Below are positions 1 to 9,189 of a stretch of 64,000 nucleotides of DNA, one piece after another. Position numbers and translations under genes: made by a program. The notes beneath the pieces are model-generated. The model saw only the letters and a list, made by a program, of their open reading frames with translations, was not told the DNA's origin and made no database searches. The stretch comes from Alistipes sp. (lineage in GTDB: Bacteria; Bacteroidota; Bacteroidia; Bacteroidales; Rikenellaceae): contig NZ_JAHHQJ010000004.1 in the NCBI RefSeq assembly GCF_020026455.1, forward strand, positions 152,786-216,785, read 5' to 3'. Position 1 is the first letter of the stretch; every line of letters begins with the position of its first letter.

Positions 1-1950
1 GCCAACTTCAATCTGTCGGTGGCCCCCAACGCCGACTTCTACGAGTACGCCACGGGCGGCTGGCAGAAGAACAACCCCCTGAAGCCCGAATATTCGCGCT
101 ACGGATCGTTCGACATCCTGCGCGACAACAACGAGACGCGCATCAACGAGCTCTTCTCCGGCATGATGCAGCAGAAAGCCGAGCCGGGAAGCATCGAGCA
201 GAAGATTTCGGACCTCTACAAGATGGGGCTCGACTCGGTGCGCCTGAATGCCGAGGGCGCCGCTCCGATCAAGGCCGCCGTCGACAAAATTCTCGCCCTT
301 GACGACCGCTCGCAGCTGACCGCCACGGTGGCCGGTCTCCACACCTCGATCGGCAATCCGTTCTTCGGCATGGGTGTGCAGTCCGACCTGATGAACAGCG
401 ACATCAACGCACTCTACGTCTCGCAGCCCAGCCTGGTCATGGGTGACCGCGACTACTACCTCACCCCCGAGAACGAGTCGATCCGCGCCGCCTACAAGGA
501 GTATCTGGGCAAGATCTTCCGGCTGTCGGGTGTTCCCGAAGCCGACATCGAAAAGGCCGTTGCCGGCGTGCTGTCGATCGAGACGAAACTGGCCGAGAAA
601 AACTGGTCGAGCGTCGAACTGCGCAACATCCCCGCCATGTACAACCCCACGAAGAAAGCCGATTTCGAGAAGACCTACGACGCCATCGACTGGGCCGAGT
701 ACTATAAGACAATGGGTATCGGCGACTTCGAGCAGATCATCGTGACAACCCCCTCGGCCCTGGCCAATGCCAACGAGCTGATGAAAAACGCCCCGCTGGA
801 GGAGATCCGCTACTACCTGGCCGCACAGTACATCGGTGCCGCCGCCAGCTACCTGAGCGACGACTTCATCAACGCGTCGTTCGACTTCTTCGGCCGCGCA
901 ATGTCGGGCAAGCAGGAGCAGAAGCCCCGCTGGAAACGCGCCATGTCGGTTCCCAACGGGACCCTTGCGGAGGCCGTCGGCGAAATGTACGTGGCCAAGT
1001 ACTTCCCCGAGAAGGACAAGGCCCGGATGCTCGACATGGTGAAGAACCTGCAGAAGGCCCTCAGCCAGCACATCGCCGCCCTCGACTGGATGTCCGATGC
1101 CACGAAAGCCAAAGCTCAGGAGAAACTCGCGGCCTTCACCGTGAAGATCGGCTATCCCGACAAGTGGAAGGACTACACGGCACTGCAGATCGACCCCGCA
1201 AAGAGCTACTGGGAGAACATCGTCGAAGCCAACACCTGGTATACGTCCGACAACATTGCCAAGTTGGGCAAGCCCGTGGACAAGGACGAATGGCACATGT
1301 CGCCCCAAACGGTGAATGCCTACTACAGCCCCACGACCAACGAAATCTGCTTCCCGGCCGCCATTCTCCAGCCGCCGTTCTACAACCCCGACGCCGATGA
1401 CGCGGTGAACTACGGAGCAATCGGCGTGGTGATCGGCCACGAGATGACCCACGGATTCGACGACCAGGGCCGCAATTTCGACAAGGACGGCAACATGAAC
1501 AACTGGTGGACCGAAGAGGATGCCGCCGCATTCAAGGCCAAGACGGACATTCTGGTCAAGCAGTTCGACGCAATCGAGGTTCTGCCCGCTAAGGGGGACC
1601 AGCCTGCCATCTTCGCCAACGGCGCATTGTCGCTCGGCGAGAACATTGCCGACCAGGGCGGTCTGCGCGTGGCCCGCACGGCCTACAACAATTCGCTCGC
1701 AGGCAAGGAGGCTCCCGCCCCGATCGACGGATTTACACCCGAGCAGCGTTTCTACCTGGGTTACGCCACGCTGTGGGCACAGAACATCCGCGACGAGGAG
1801 ATTGCCCGTCTCACCAAGCTCGACGTGCATTCGCTGGGCAAATGGCGCGTGAACGCCACGCTGCGCAACCTGCAGGATTTCTACGATGCCTTCTCGATCA
1901 CCGACGGGCCGATGTTCATGCCCGAAGAGGAGCGAGTGATCATCTGGTAG
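1..1950 (+). CDS. M13 family zinc endopeptidase (PepO-like), 5' truncated by window edge
   Basis: The frame is open from base 1, so the start and probable signal peptide lie outside the window; about 649 residues remain of a family usually near 680. The gluzincin motif HEMTH is at visible residues 480-484, and the third zinc ligand is in ENIADQGG (Glu about 547). The C-terminal RVNATLRNLQDFYDAF block and the final ERVIIW are typical of neprilysin/PepO peptidases, which cut oligopeptides. By family analogy it is exported to the periplasm or anchored as a lipoprotein, but the N-terminus that would decide this is missing. A strong hairpin follows the stop, so it ends its transcription unit. Confidence 0.93.
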   Translation, partial: ANFNLSVAPNADFYEYATGGWQKNNPLKPEYSRYGSFDILRDNNETRINELFSGMMQQKAEPGSIEQKISDLYKMGLDSVRLNAEGAAPIKAAVDKILALDDRSQLTATVAGLHTSIGNPFFGMGVQSDLMNSDINALYVSQPSLVMGDRDYYLTPENESIRAAYKEYLGKIFRLSGVPEADIEKAVAGVLSIETKLAEKNWSSVELRNIPAMYNPTKKADFEKTYDAIDWAEYYKTMGIGDFEQIIVTTPSALANANELMKNAPLEEIRYYLAAQYIGAAASYLSDDFINASFDFFGRAMSGKQEQKPRWKRAMSVPNGTLAEAVGEMYVAKYFPEKDKARMLDMVKNLQKALSQHIAALDWMSDATKAKAQEKLAAFTVKIGYPDKWKDYTALQIDPAKSYWENIVEANTWYTSDNIAKLGKPVDKDEWHMSPQTVNAYYSPTTNEICFPAAILQPPFYNPDADDAVNYGAIGVVIGHEMTHGFDDQGRNFDKDGNMNNWWTEEDAAAFKAKTDILVKQFDAIEVLPAKGDQPAIFANGALSLGENIADQGGLRVARTAYNNSLAGKEAPAPIDGFTPEQRFYLGYATLWAQNIRDEEIARLTKLDVHSLGKWRVNATLRNLQDFYDAFSITDGPMFMPEEERVIIW

Positions 1951-1966
1951 CCATCTTCGCAACACA

Positions 1967-2000
1967 AAAGCGGTACATAACCTGGGTTATGTACCGCTTT
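1967..2000 (+). terminator. Terminator after M13 peptidase
   Basis: A perfect 16-bp stem (AAAGCGGTACATAACC and its complement) with a two-base spacer starts 16 bases after the stop and ends in CTTTG. It is a Rho-independent-type hairpin for the upstream gene. Confidence 0.8.
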
Positions 2001-2317
2001 GTCATATATACCGGGACCATCGCGGCCGGACAACCGCACCAAACCCGTCTCGAACGCGCGGAATAGGTGCAGGGACTTCACCGCGGAGGCAGGATGCGGA
2101 AGGGAGGGAGCAGGCGGCCCCCAGACCCTCTTCAAAGTCTGCCCGACGACCGGAACAGACGTTGTGCGAAGGGAAATCATGGCCCCATGCGCCCTTTTCA
2201 AGAGTGGTTCGAATCACCGCCAAGACCGGAAACAGCCGCCATTCTACCGCAAATAGGTCTCCGGAAACTCGAAAAAAAGAGACGCGGCGCAAAGGGCGAA
2301 GGGATTGATAACGACTC
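2001..2317. other. Intergenic spacer between convergent genes
   Basis: About 320 bases between the M13 peptidase terminator and the stop of the leftward patatin gene. The short frames here have no protein-like composition, and I see no promoter or RNA signature. It looks like convergent 3' spacer. Confidence 0.5.
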
Positions 2318-4615
2318 TCAATAGAACGTTCCTCTCGGGGCGAAAATCGCATACCCGAAATTGAAGGTCAGGTACATGTTGCGCCAGTTTTTCAGGTCGT
2401 ATTTCGTCAGCGCAAGGCTCACCGGACCGATCGGCGAATGGTAGACCAGCGACGCCTCGGCGATATAATGCCAGCGCTCGTCCGTATTATGCAGGGGATT
2501 GAAGTCCCGTTTTTCGCGGAACATGGTGTAGAACCCCGTCCGGAAGAAGCAGTTGGGCAGCAGGTCGAAGGTCGGCATCACCCCCCACGCCACGAAGCGC
2601 TTGCCCCGGAAATCGGGCATGTAGATCATCCGGGCATGTGACACGGGCGCGTAGTCGGGCATCGACATCAGGGTTGCGGATTCGGTCCGGAACTGCGGGT
2701 GGTTGGTCCATACAGCATCGACATTCAGACCGAGCGAGAACCAGCTGGGCGCCGACACATCGAAGAACTTGTCCCACGAAAAACGGGCTCCGAACCACTG
2801 CCTCCTTTCGCGCGAAATGAAGTCTTTCGTATCGTAGGGCTGGAATTTGTCGCGTCCGGTGACATAGATGGCCGAGAGATGCAGGTCGGAGCCGCGGCGG
2901 GGATAGAGGAACTTGTCGAGGGTATTGCGCGCCAGACCGGCCCGGACACCGAAGAACGAGAAGCGCGAATGGTCGGTGTCATCGGCAAACAGTTCGTCCG
3001 AATCGTAGCGGTAGTTGACATGCCCGCCGTTGAGGCGCAGGGTGAAGACACTGCGATGGGTCAGAGGCACGCCGGCACCCATCGAGAAAAAGCTCTCGGT
3101 GTTCTTGACCTGCTGGGCGTTGCGGACACGGGTGACGTTGCCGAAATAGCCGTGGCGGAAATTCCGGACCGCGAAATTGTAGGAATAGTCGAGGAATATC
3201 GGCTTCCATGCGTAGAAATCCGTCCGGCCCCCGATCGCTCCCCATGTGTAGATCGGCCCCAGGTAGAGGTCTGCACCCAACTGCTGCGCAACGCGGCCGA
3301 TAGACTTGTAGTTGAGGCCGATATAGGCCTGGTTGAAGGCTGTCGAGGAGATGTTTCCTCCGATGGTAATCTTGAAATTGGGGCGTGTGTCGAATTTGGC
3401 CTCGAACGAATAACTTTTCCGGACGGAGTCGTAGCGCACGGAGGGGAAGTCCATCGTGAAATCGCCGCCGGCAAGCACCTCGAAGATGTTGTCACGCAGT
3501 TCGGTAAAGCCCATCGGCCGCTGAATGCCCGGCGTCCGGCGGTCCATCTGCACGAAATCGCGGATATACTCCCGCTGGGTGCGCTTCAACCCCTTGAGTT
3601 TGTAGTCGTCGAAAACCAGCGGCGGACACTTGGCGCGGAATGCCTCGCGGCGCCCGGCGTAGTAGGCCGAATCGCGGCGTTCGGCGACCTTCTCCAACAG
3701 TTGCGGCATGGCGGCCATGGCGTCCTCGTAGCCCATATCCATGATGGCCCCGGCCTGGTCGAAGTCGAGCATGTTGACCTCCACGGCACGGCGGATCGTG
3801 ACGCTGCGCTCCTCGGGCAGCGTATAGTCGGTATCGTACATGGCCAGCATGAAAGCCTGGTCCATGATGTTGCTGTCCTCGCTGGGCGGGGTGTTGCCCT
3901 CGGTGCAGATCGAGCCGACGATCAGATCGGGCCGGAAAGAGGCGTCGAGGGGTTTCCACGGGAAATTGTCGTAGAGACCGCCGTCGTACAGCAGCATCGA
4001 GTCCCTCACCATCGGCTTGAAAACCAGCGGAATAGACATCGACGAGCGGACCGCCTCGCTCAAGTCGCCCTTGCGTATGGCCACCGGTTTACGGAGGTTC
4101 AGGTCGCTGGCCACGCAGAGGAACGGGACCATCAGGCGGTTGAAATCACCCCCCGCGGCAGCCGTCGCCGGGGCCAACAGTTCCGTGAGGGCCATGTCGA
4201 TCTGCGTCGAGGAGATCAGGTTCCGGGGTACGCGCAGCCGCTTGCCCGAGGGGCTCTCGATGTCGATGCGCAGGCTCAGAAAGGACGGACTGCTCCCCAC
4301 CTGCCAGTAATAGGCCATGTATTTGTTGGGGTCGATGCGCCCCGAGACCCACTCCTTGACCACCCCCGAGTCGACGATTGCACGCATTTCGGCCGGGGAA
4401 TATCCTGCGGCATACATCGCGGCGATGATCGAACCCATCGAGGTTCCGGCCACATAGTCGATCGGCACGCCGTTCTCTTCGAGCGCCTCCAGGACGCCGA
4501 TATGGTAAAGCCCCTTCGCTCCGCCGCCGCTCATCACGACCCCGATCTTCTGGGCCGCAGCAGGGAGTACCGCCAGCAGCAGCACCCCGACAAATGAGCC
4601 TATTTTACGCAACAT
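2318..4615 (-). CDS. Patatin-like phospholipase with BamA-type outer-membrane barrel
   Basis: 765 residues. A signal peptide (about residues 1-21) is followed by a patatin domain with the oxyanion loop GGGAKG (30-35), the nucleophile elbow GTSMG (57-61, Ser59) and the DGG catalytic Asp motif (211-213). A linker with a POTRA-like segment (about 340-400) leads to a C-terminal half rich in alternating aromatic strands, as in Omp85/BamA barrels. This matches the PlpD-like architecture, in which a lipolytic passenger is fused to its own outer-membrane pore. Substrate is unknown; family members hydrolyse phospholipids. It is transcribed divergently from pheS with 76 bases between the starts. Confidence 0.92.
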   Translation of the reverse strand: MLRKIGSFVGVLLLAVLPAAAQKIGVVMSGGGAKGLYHIGVLEALEENGVPIDYVAGTSMGSIIAAMYAAGYSPAEMRAIVDSGVVKEWVSGRIDPNKYMAYYWQVGSSPSFLSLRIDIESPSGKRLRVPRNLISSTQIDMALTELLAPATAAAGGDFNRLMVPFLCVASDLNLRKPVAIRKGDLSEAVRSSMSIPLVFKPMVRDSMLLYDGGLYDNFPWKPLDASFRPDLIVGSICTEGNTPPSEDSNIMDQAFMLAMYDTDYTLPEERSVTIRRAVEVNMLDFDQAGAIMDMGYEDAMAAMPQLLEKVAERRDSAYYAGRREAFRAKCPPLVFDDYKLKGLKRTQREYIRDFVQMDRRTPGIQRPMGFTELRDNIFEVLAGGDFTMDFPSVRYDSVRKSYSFEAKFDTRPNFKITIGGNISSTAFNQAYIGLNYKSIGRVAQQLGADLYLGPIYTWGAIGGRTDFYAWKPIFLDYSYNFAVRNFRHGYFGNVTRVRNAQQVKNTESFFSMGAGVPLTHRSVFTLRLNGGHVNYRYDSDELFADDTDHSRFSFFGVRAGLARNTLDKFLYPRRGSDLHLSAIYVTGRDKFQPYDTKDFISRERRQWFGARFSWDKFFDVSAPSWFSLGLNVDAVWTNHPQFRTESATLMSMPDYAPVSHARMIYMPDFRGKRFVAWGVMPTFDLLPNCFFRTGFYTMFREKRDFNPLHNTDERWHYIAEASLVYHSPIGPVSLALTKYDLKNWRNMYLTFNFGYAIFAPRGTFY

Positions 4616-4630
4616 ATCTCAATTTTTTTA

Positions 4631-4638
4631 TAACTTTG
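4631..4638 (+). promoter_or_regulatory. -7 element of the pheS operon promoter
   Basis: TAACTTTG matches the Bacteroidetes -7 consensus TAnnTTTG, 53 bases before the pheS ATG in an AT-rich stretch. No clear -33 TTTG is seen. It would drive the six-gene run ending in mnmG. Confidence 0.7.
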
Positions 4639-4691
4639 CACATTACTACGATGTCGTTCAAAAGTAGACAAAAAAGAAACACGATCAAAAT

Positions 4692-5717
4692 ATGACTGAC
4701 AAAATCAATGAACTCCTGCGACGTGTCGAGGAGTTTAAGCCGAAGGCCGCCTCGGAAATCGAGGAGTTCCGCATCCGGATCCTCGGCAAGAAAGGCGAGC
4801 TGACAGCCCTGATGGAGGAGTTCAAAACAGTGGCTCCCGAGCTGAAACGCGAATTGGGCCAGCAGTTGAACCGTCTCAAAAACGAGGCCACGGAGCGCAT
4901 CAACACCCTGCGCGAGCAGTTGCAGAACGCCGCGGCCGACGCAACCTCGTCTTCAGGCGACCTGACACGTCCCGGCACGGCCGAACACCTCGGGTCGCGC
5001 CACCCGATTTCGCTGGTGAAAAACCAGATCGTCGAGGTCTTTTCGCGGCTGGGCTATACCGTGGCCGACGGCCCCGAGATCGAGGACGACTGGCATGTGT
5101 TCTCGGCCCTGAACTTTCCGCCCGAGCACCCGGCACGCGACATGCAGGACACGTTCTTCATCGAAAAGGACCCCGACATCCTGCTGCGCACGCACACCTC
5201 GTCGATTCAGGTCCGCACGATGGAGCGTCAGAAACCGCCCATCCGCGTCATCTGCCCGGGTCGCGTGTTCCGCAACGAGGCCATTTCCTACCGCGCGCAC
5301 TGCATCTTCCACCAGATCGAAGGTCTCTACATCGACGAGGGAGTCTCGTTCGCCGACATGAAGCAGTCGCTGCTCTACTTCGCCAAGGAGGTCTTCGGCG
5401 AACAGGCCGTGATCCGCATGCGCCCGTCCTACTTCCCCTTCACCGAACCCTCGGCCGAGGTCGACGTGTCGTGCAACCTCTGCGGCGGCAAGGGCTGCAA
5501 CGTCTGCAAGGGCACGGGATGGCTCGAAATCATGGGCTGCGGCATGGTGGATCCGAACATATTGAAAGCCAACAACATCGACTCCGAAAAATATTCCGGA
5601 TTCGCCTTCGGCATGGGTATTGAACGCATTGCCATGCTCAAATACGGCGTAAAGGACCTGCGTCTCTATTTCGAAAACGACGTGCGGTTCCTCCACCAGT
5701 TCGACGAAGCACTCTAA
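4692..5717 (+). CDS. pheS: Phenylalanine--tRNA ligase alpha subunit
   Basis: 341 residues, full length. An N-terminal coiled coil (about 1-95) is followed by the class II synthetase core, with FRNEAISYRAHCIFHQIEGL as motif 2 and GFAFGMGIERIAMLKYG as motif 3. It charges tRNA-Phe together with PheT, which is not in this window; separate pheS and pheT loci are usual in Bacteroidetes. A Cys-rich hairpin (CNLCGGKGCNVCKGTGW), common in bacterial PheS, is present. It is the first gene of a tight operon; the next start is 8 bases downstream. Confidence 0.98.
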   Translation: MTDKINELLRRVEEFKPKAASEIEEFRIRILGKKGELTALMEEFKTVAPELKRELGQQLNRLKNEATERINTLREQLQNAAADATSSSGDLTRPGTAEHLGSRHPISLVKNQIVEVFSRLGYTVADGPEIEDDWHVFSALNFPPEHPARDMQDTFFIEKDPDILLRTHTSSIQVRTMERQKPPIRVICPGRVFRNEAISYRAHCIFHQIEGLYIDEGVSFADMKQSLLYFAKEVFGEQAVIRMRPSYFPFTEPSAEVDVSCNLCGGKGCNVCKGTGWLEIMGCGMVDPNILKANNIDSEKYSGFAFGMGIERIAMLKYGVKDLRLYFENDVRFLHQFDEAL

Positions 5718-5725
5718 ATCCCCCG

Positions 5726-7537
5726 ATGCCCATGAAACGCCTCACAGCGACAACGGTCCTCTGCCTCCTGCTCTTCTTCGCGGCATTCGTCTCGGGAAAG
5801 GGGACCCCGGCAGTGCCCGAATACCCCGATTCGCTGCGCAGCGTGTGGCTCTACACCGAAGGCATCAAGCAAAACATCATCGCGGGCGACACGGCCCGGG
5901 CCCGGGAACTGTTTCTCGAAGCGGTCCGCAACGACTCGACCTGTGCACCGGCGTGGTACGAACTGGCCGGAAACCTTCTGAATTCGTCGCCCGAAGAGGC
6001 CGTCGAAATGGCCCGCCGCGCCTGTCGGCTCGACACTGCGAACAAATGGTACCAGCAGTTCTACGGACAGGCACTGATCCTCTCCAACCGCCTCGACGAA
6101 GCACTGAAAGTCTACCGCCGCCTGATGGAGAACGACCCGAAGGATCCGGACAACTACCGCATCGTGGCGGCCCTCTACGAGCAGAAGCAAAGTCCCGTCA
6201 TGGCCCTCGTGACGCTCGACTCGGCCGAACTGCGCTTCGGGCGCATTCCCCTGCTGAGCACCATGAAACGGCGTCTGCTGGTGGCCACGAACCAGCTCGA
6301 CAAAGCCGTGGCCGAAGCCCAGGCGATGGTCGAAGCCGCCCCTTACGAAGCCCAGCACCACGTGGTCCTCGGCGACCTCTACGCCATCGCCAAGAAGAAT
6401 TCGCTGGCCCGCGCCGAATACGACCTTGCACTGCAGATCGACTCGACGAACGTACAGACGCTGATGGCGCTGGCCGATTTTCACGCCGGACAGCAGGATT
6501 ACCGGGCGCTGCTGGCCGTCACGCGGCAGCTGTTCCAATCCGACGAACTGCCGCTCGAAACCAAGATCAAACGCTTCGAACAGTTCACCTCCGACACCCG
6601 CTTCTACCGCGAATATTATTTCCAGTTGAACGACCTGGCCTCGACGCTGGCCATCCGCTATCCCGACGACAGACGCGTCGTGGAACTTTACGCCGGTCAC
6701 CTGATCGCTTCGGGCGAACTGGAGCAGGCCCTGGCGCTCTACAAGAGCCATCTCGGCGACCGGCCCCTTGCCGAGGAGTATTTCCGGGCAGTGATCGACA
6801 TCGAGAGCTACCTCCAGCGTCCCGACTCGGTCGACAAATACGTCACGCACGCCCTGGAGCTCTTCCCCGCGAAGATCGACTTCCACCTCGCCAAAGGACA
6901 TGTGATGGGTCTCTCGAAGCAGTATGACAAAGCTATCGACATCTACAAGGAGGCCTTGCACCATGCCGACACGGATTCGCTGCGCAGCGCGATCTGGGGC
7001 ATGATCGGCGACACCTGGCATCAGAAGGCCGAGGCCGGGGAGCCGAATCCGGAAGGAAGTCTGCCCCTGCACACGGATCTGCCCGCCAGGAAGGGCAGCG
7101 CCCGCAAAGCCATGAAAGAGTGCTACGAGGCCTACGAGCGGAGTCTGCGCTACTGGTCCGACAACGCAATGGTACTCAATAACTACGCCTATTTTCTTTC
7201 GCTCGAGGGGCGCGATCTGGAACGGGCGCTCAACATGTCGAGCCGCGTCGTGGCGATCACCGACAACAACCCCACCTACCTCGACACGCACGGCTGGGTG
7301 CTCTTCAAGCTGGGACGCACGGACGAAGCCAGGAAAATCCTGCAAAAAGCCGTCGCCCTCGACGGACAGAAGAGCCCCGAACTGATGATTCACTACGGCG
7401 ATATCCTGCATCTCCTGGGCGAGCAGTTCATGGCTGAAATCTACTGGCGCCGGGCACTCGAAAAAGGTTACGACGCCCGACAGATCGAACAGCGTCTGCA
7501 ACAACCCCCCATCACCAAGTCCGAACCCAAAGAATAG
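5726..7537 (+). CDS. TPR-repeat periplasmic protein
   Basis: 603 residues starting with a signal peptide (about 1-24; the start could also be the Met two codons in). The rest is serial tetratricopeptide-like helical pairs, including segments such as PAWYELAGNLLNSSPEEAVEMA and the C-terminal NPTYLDTHGWVLFKLGRTDEA. TPR arrays are protein-interaction scaffolds; no catalytic motif is seen. It lies between pheS and an EnvC-like cell-wall factor with single-digit gaps, suggesting a role in the envelope or division machinery, but this is inference from context. Confidence 0.88.
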   Translation: MPMKRLTATTVLCLLLFFAAFVSGKGTPAVPEYPDSLRSVWLYTEGIKQNIIAGDTARARELFLEAVRNDSTCAPAWYELAGNLLNSSPEEAVEMARRACRLDTANKWYQQFYGQALILSNRLDEALKVYRRLMENDPKDPDNYRIVAALYEQKQSPVMALVTLDSAELRFGRIPLLSTMKRRLLVATNQLDKAVAEAQAMVEAAPYEAQHHVVLGDLYAIAKKNSLARAEYDLALQIDSTNVQTLMALADFHAGQQDYRALLAVTRQLFQSDELPLETKIKRFEQFTSDTRFYREYYFQLNDLASTLAIRYPDDRRVVELYAGHLIASGELEQALALYKSHLGDRPLAEEYFRAVIDIESYLQRPDSVDKYVTHALELFPAKIDFHLAKGHVMGLSKQYDKAIDIYKEALHHADTDSLRSAIWGMIGDTWHQKAEAGEPNPEGSLPLHTDLPARKGSARKAMKECYEAYERSLRYWSDNAMVLNNYAYFLSLEGRDLERALNMSSRVVAITDNNPTYLDTHGWVLFKLGRTDEARKILQKAVALDGQKSPELMIHYGDILHLLGEQFMAEIYWRRALEKGYDARQIEQRLQQPPITKSEPKE

Positions 7538-7544
7538 CCCTGCC

Positions 7545-8666
7545 ATGAGACCGATCCGCATCCTGACCCTTGTGTTCCTGCTCTGCACACTCACTGCCGC
7601 CGCACAGAACGACCGACGCATCGAGGAGCAGAAACGGGTCATCGCGGCCCTCGAGAAACGGATCGCCACCGAAGAGCGGGAGATTTCGAAAATCCAGAAG
7701 GGCCGCACGGCCACCGAGGAACGCGTGCGCCGCCTGGCGCGTCAGATCGATTCGCGCAACCAGCTGCTCGACGAGACCGAAAAGCAGGCACGCCTTCTGC
7801 GTGAGGAGATCGCCCGCACGGACAGCGTGGCCGGGAACCTTGCGGCAACCCTCGCACGCGACCGTGCACAGTACGGAGAAATGGTGCGCGAGGCCTACCG
7901 CAACTACAAGCACAACAACTACCTGACCTATATCTTCTCCTCGCGCGACTTCACCGACGTGGCGCGTAAGATCACCGCCCTGCGCGAGGTGGGCTCGATG
8001 CGCGAACGCAAACTGCGCGACATCGAGGCGCTGACCGTCGAGGTCCGCACCGAAAAGGAGGCGCTCGACCGCCGCAAGAGGTCGCTCGACTCGGTCACGC
8101 GCAGCCTCTCGGCACAGCGCGAGAAACTCCAGCGCGACGCCCGCAATGCCAAGGCCAGCATCCGGTCGATGTCGCAGAAGGAGAAAACGGCCCTGCAGCG
8201 CAAAATCGCACAGGAGCAGCAGCTGGATGTGGCCATCAGCGAACTGCGCAAGTTGACCAAGGGAAATACCGAAGGGGCTTCGTTCTCGGCGAAAACCTCC
8301 GGGCTGCGTCTTCCGGTGACTGCCGGACGCGTGAAACGATACAGGGAGAACATGGCCGAAATCATCGGTCCGAAGGGGGCACATGTCATCTCGATCTACG
8401 ACGGCAAGGTCGTCGACGTGAAGCGCAACCGGATCACCAGCAAATACGACGTTTACGTCGCTCACGGCGAATATATAACCTCCTATGCCAACATGGGGAC
8501 GATCTGCGTCGAGAAGGGCCAAAAAGTGGCAAGAAACGCACAACTCGGAACCATCGGCTCGGCAGTCAACGTGATGACGATGGAGACCGAATACAAACTC
8601 GTCTTCGGCATCTACCCGCCCAACCCCGGGCAGAAGATGCGCGCGGAGGAGTGTTTCCGAAAATAA
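7545..8666 (+). CDS. EnvC-like murein hydrolase activator (coiled coil + degenerate LytM/M23)
   Basis: 373 residues: signal peptide (1-20), a long coiled coil (about 22-245, heptad-rich, many K/R/E), then a LytM/M23-fold domain to the C-terminus. The second zinc-site His region is visible as VYVAHGEYITSYANMG, but the usual first motif (HxGxD) is absent; the equivalent stretch reads IIGPKGAHVISIYDG. As in Escherichia coli EnvC, loss of metal ligands points to an activator of cell-separation amidases rather than a hydrolase. It starts 7 bases after the TPR gene. Confidence 0.88.
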   Translation: MRPIRILTLVFLLCTLTAAAQNDRRIEEQKRVIAALEKRIATEEREISKIQKGRTATEERVRRLARQIDSRNQLLDETEKQARLLREEIARTDSVAGNLAATLARDRAQYGEMVREAYRNYKHNNYLTYIFSSRDFTDVARKITALREVGSMRERKLRDIEALTVEVRTEKEALDRRKRSLDSVTRSLSAQREKLQRDARNAKASIRSMSQKEKTALQRKIAQEQQLDVAISELRKLTKGNTEGASFSAKTSGLRLPVTAGRVKRYRENMAEIIGPKGAHVISIYDGKVVDVKRNRITSKYDVYVAHGEYITSYANMGTICVEKGQKVARNAQLGTIGSAVNVMTMETEYKLVFGIYPPNPGQKMRAEECFRK

Positions 8667-8746
8667 AACCGACGCTTCCTGCGTTTCCGCGGGGCGGCCG
8701 CCACGTCGTCAGCCCCGGAACAGAACGACATAACAACAACGAAAAA

Positions 8747-9184
8747 ATGGCTGTCAAATACTTTACCGACGACTGCAAATACCGACTCCCGCAAAAGCGC
8801 CTCACGGCGCGATGGTTGCACGAAGTGGCCGCAGGAGAGGGCTACACGCTGGGTGATGTCACCTATATCTTCTGCTCGGCACAGCGGCTGCTGGAGATGA
8901 ACCGCCAATACCTCGGGCACGATTACTTCACCGACGTCATCACGTTCGATTACAGCGACCGCAAGGGAACACGGATCGTCTCGGGCGACATCTTCATCGA
9001 CGTTGAGACGGTTGCCGACAACGCCCGCCAATATGGCGCGACTACCCTGCAGGAGATGCGCAGGGTAGTGGTCCACGGAGTGCTGCACCTCTGCGGGCAG
9101 GGCGACAAAACGCCCCGCACCAATGCACAGATGCACCGAAAGGAGGACAAATACCTGAAATTCTGGGAGAGTATCCAGCAGTAA
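8747..9184 (+). CDS. ybeY: Endoribonuclease YbeY (rRNA maturation)
   Basis: 145 residues from the ATG after an A-rich stretch; a longer in-frame extension to 8651 overlaps the previous gene and is not family-like. The UPF0054 metal motif appears as VVHGVLHLCGQGD. The third His of the usual HGxLHLxGYDH is not conserved here (GQGDK), a variation I associate with this phylum. YbeY acts in 16S rRNA 3'-end maturation and ribosome quality control. It sits between envC and a lipoprotein gene, with 80 and 5 bases of spacing. Confidence 0.95.
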   Translation: MAVKYFTDDCKYRLPQKRLTARWLHEVAAGEGYTLGDVTYIFCSAQRLLEMNRQYLGHDYFTDVITFDYSDRKGTRIVSGDIFIDVETVADNARQYGATTLQEMRRVVVHGVLHLCGQGDKTPRTNAQMHRKEDKYLKFWESIQQ

Positions 9185-9189
9185 TTGCC

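Noticed and set aside
2699..4597. Very long open frame on the + strand opposite the patatin gene
   Set aside because: It is the antisense shadow of a GC-rich gene; its composition is low-complexity (His, Gly, Val, Asp) and has no start signal or family motif.
6355..6370. CACGTG-containing stretch in the TPR gene
   Set aside because: The flanks do not match parS (ACCACGTGGT only), and it lies within coding sequence.
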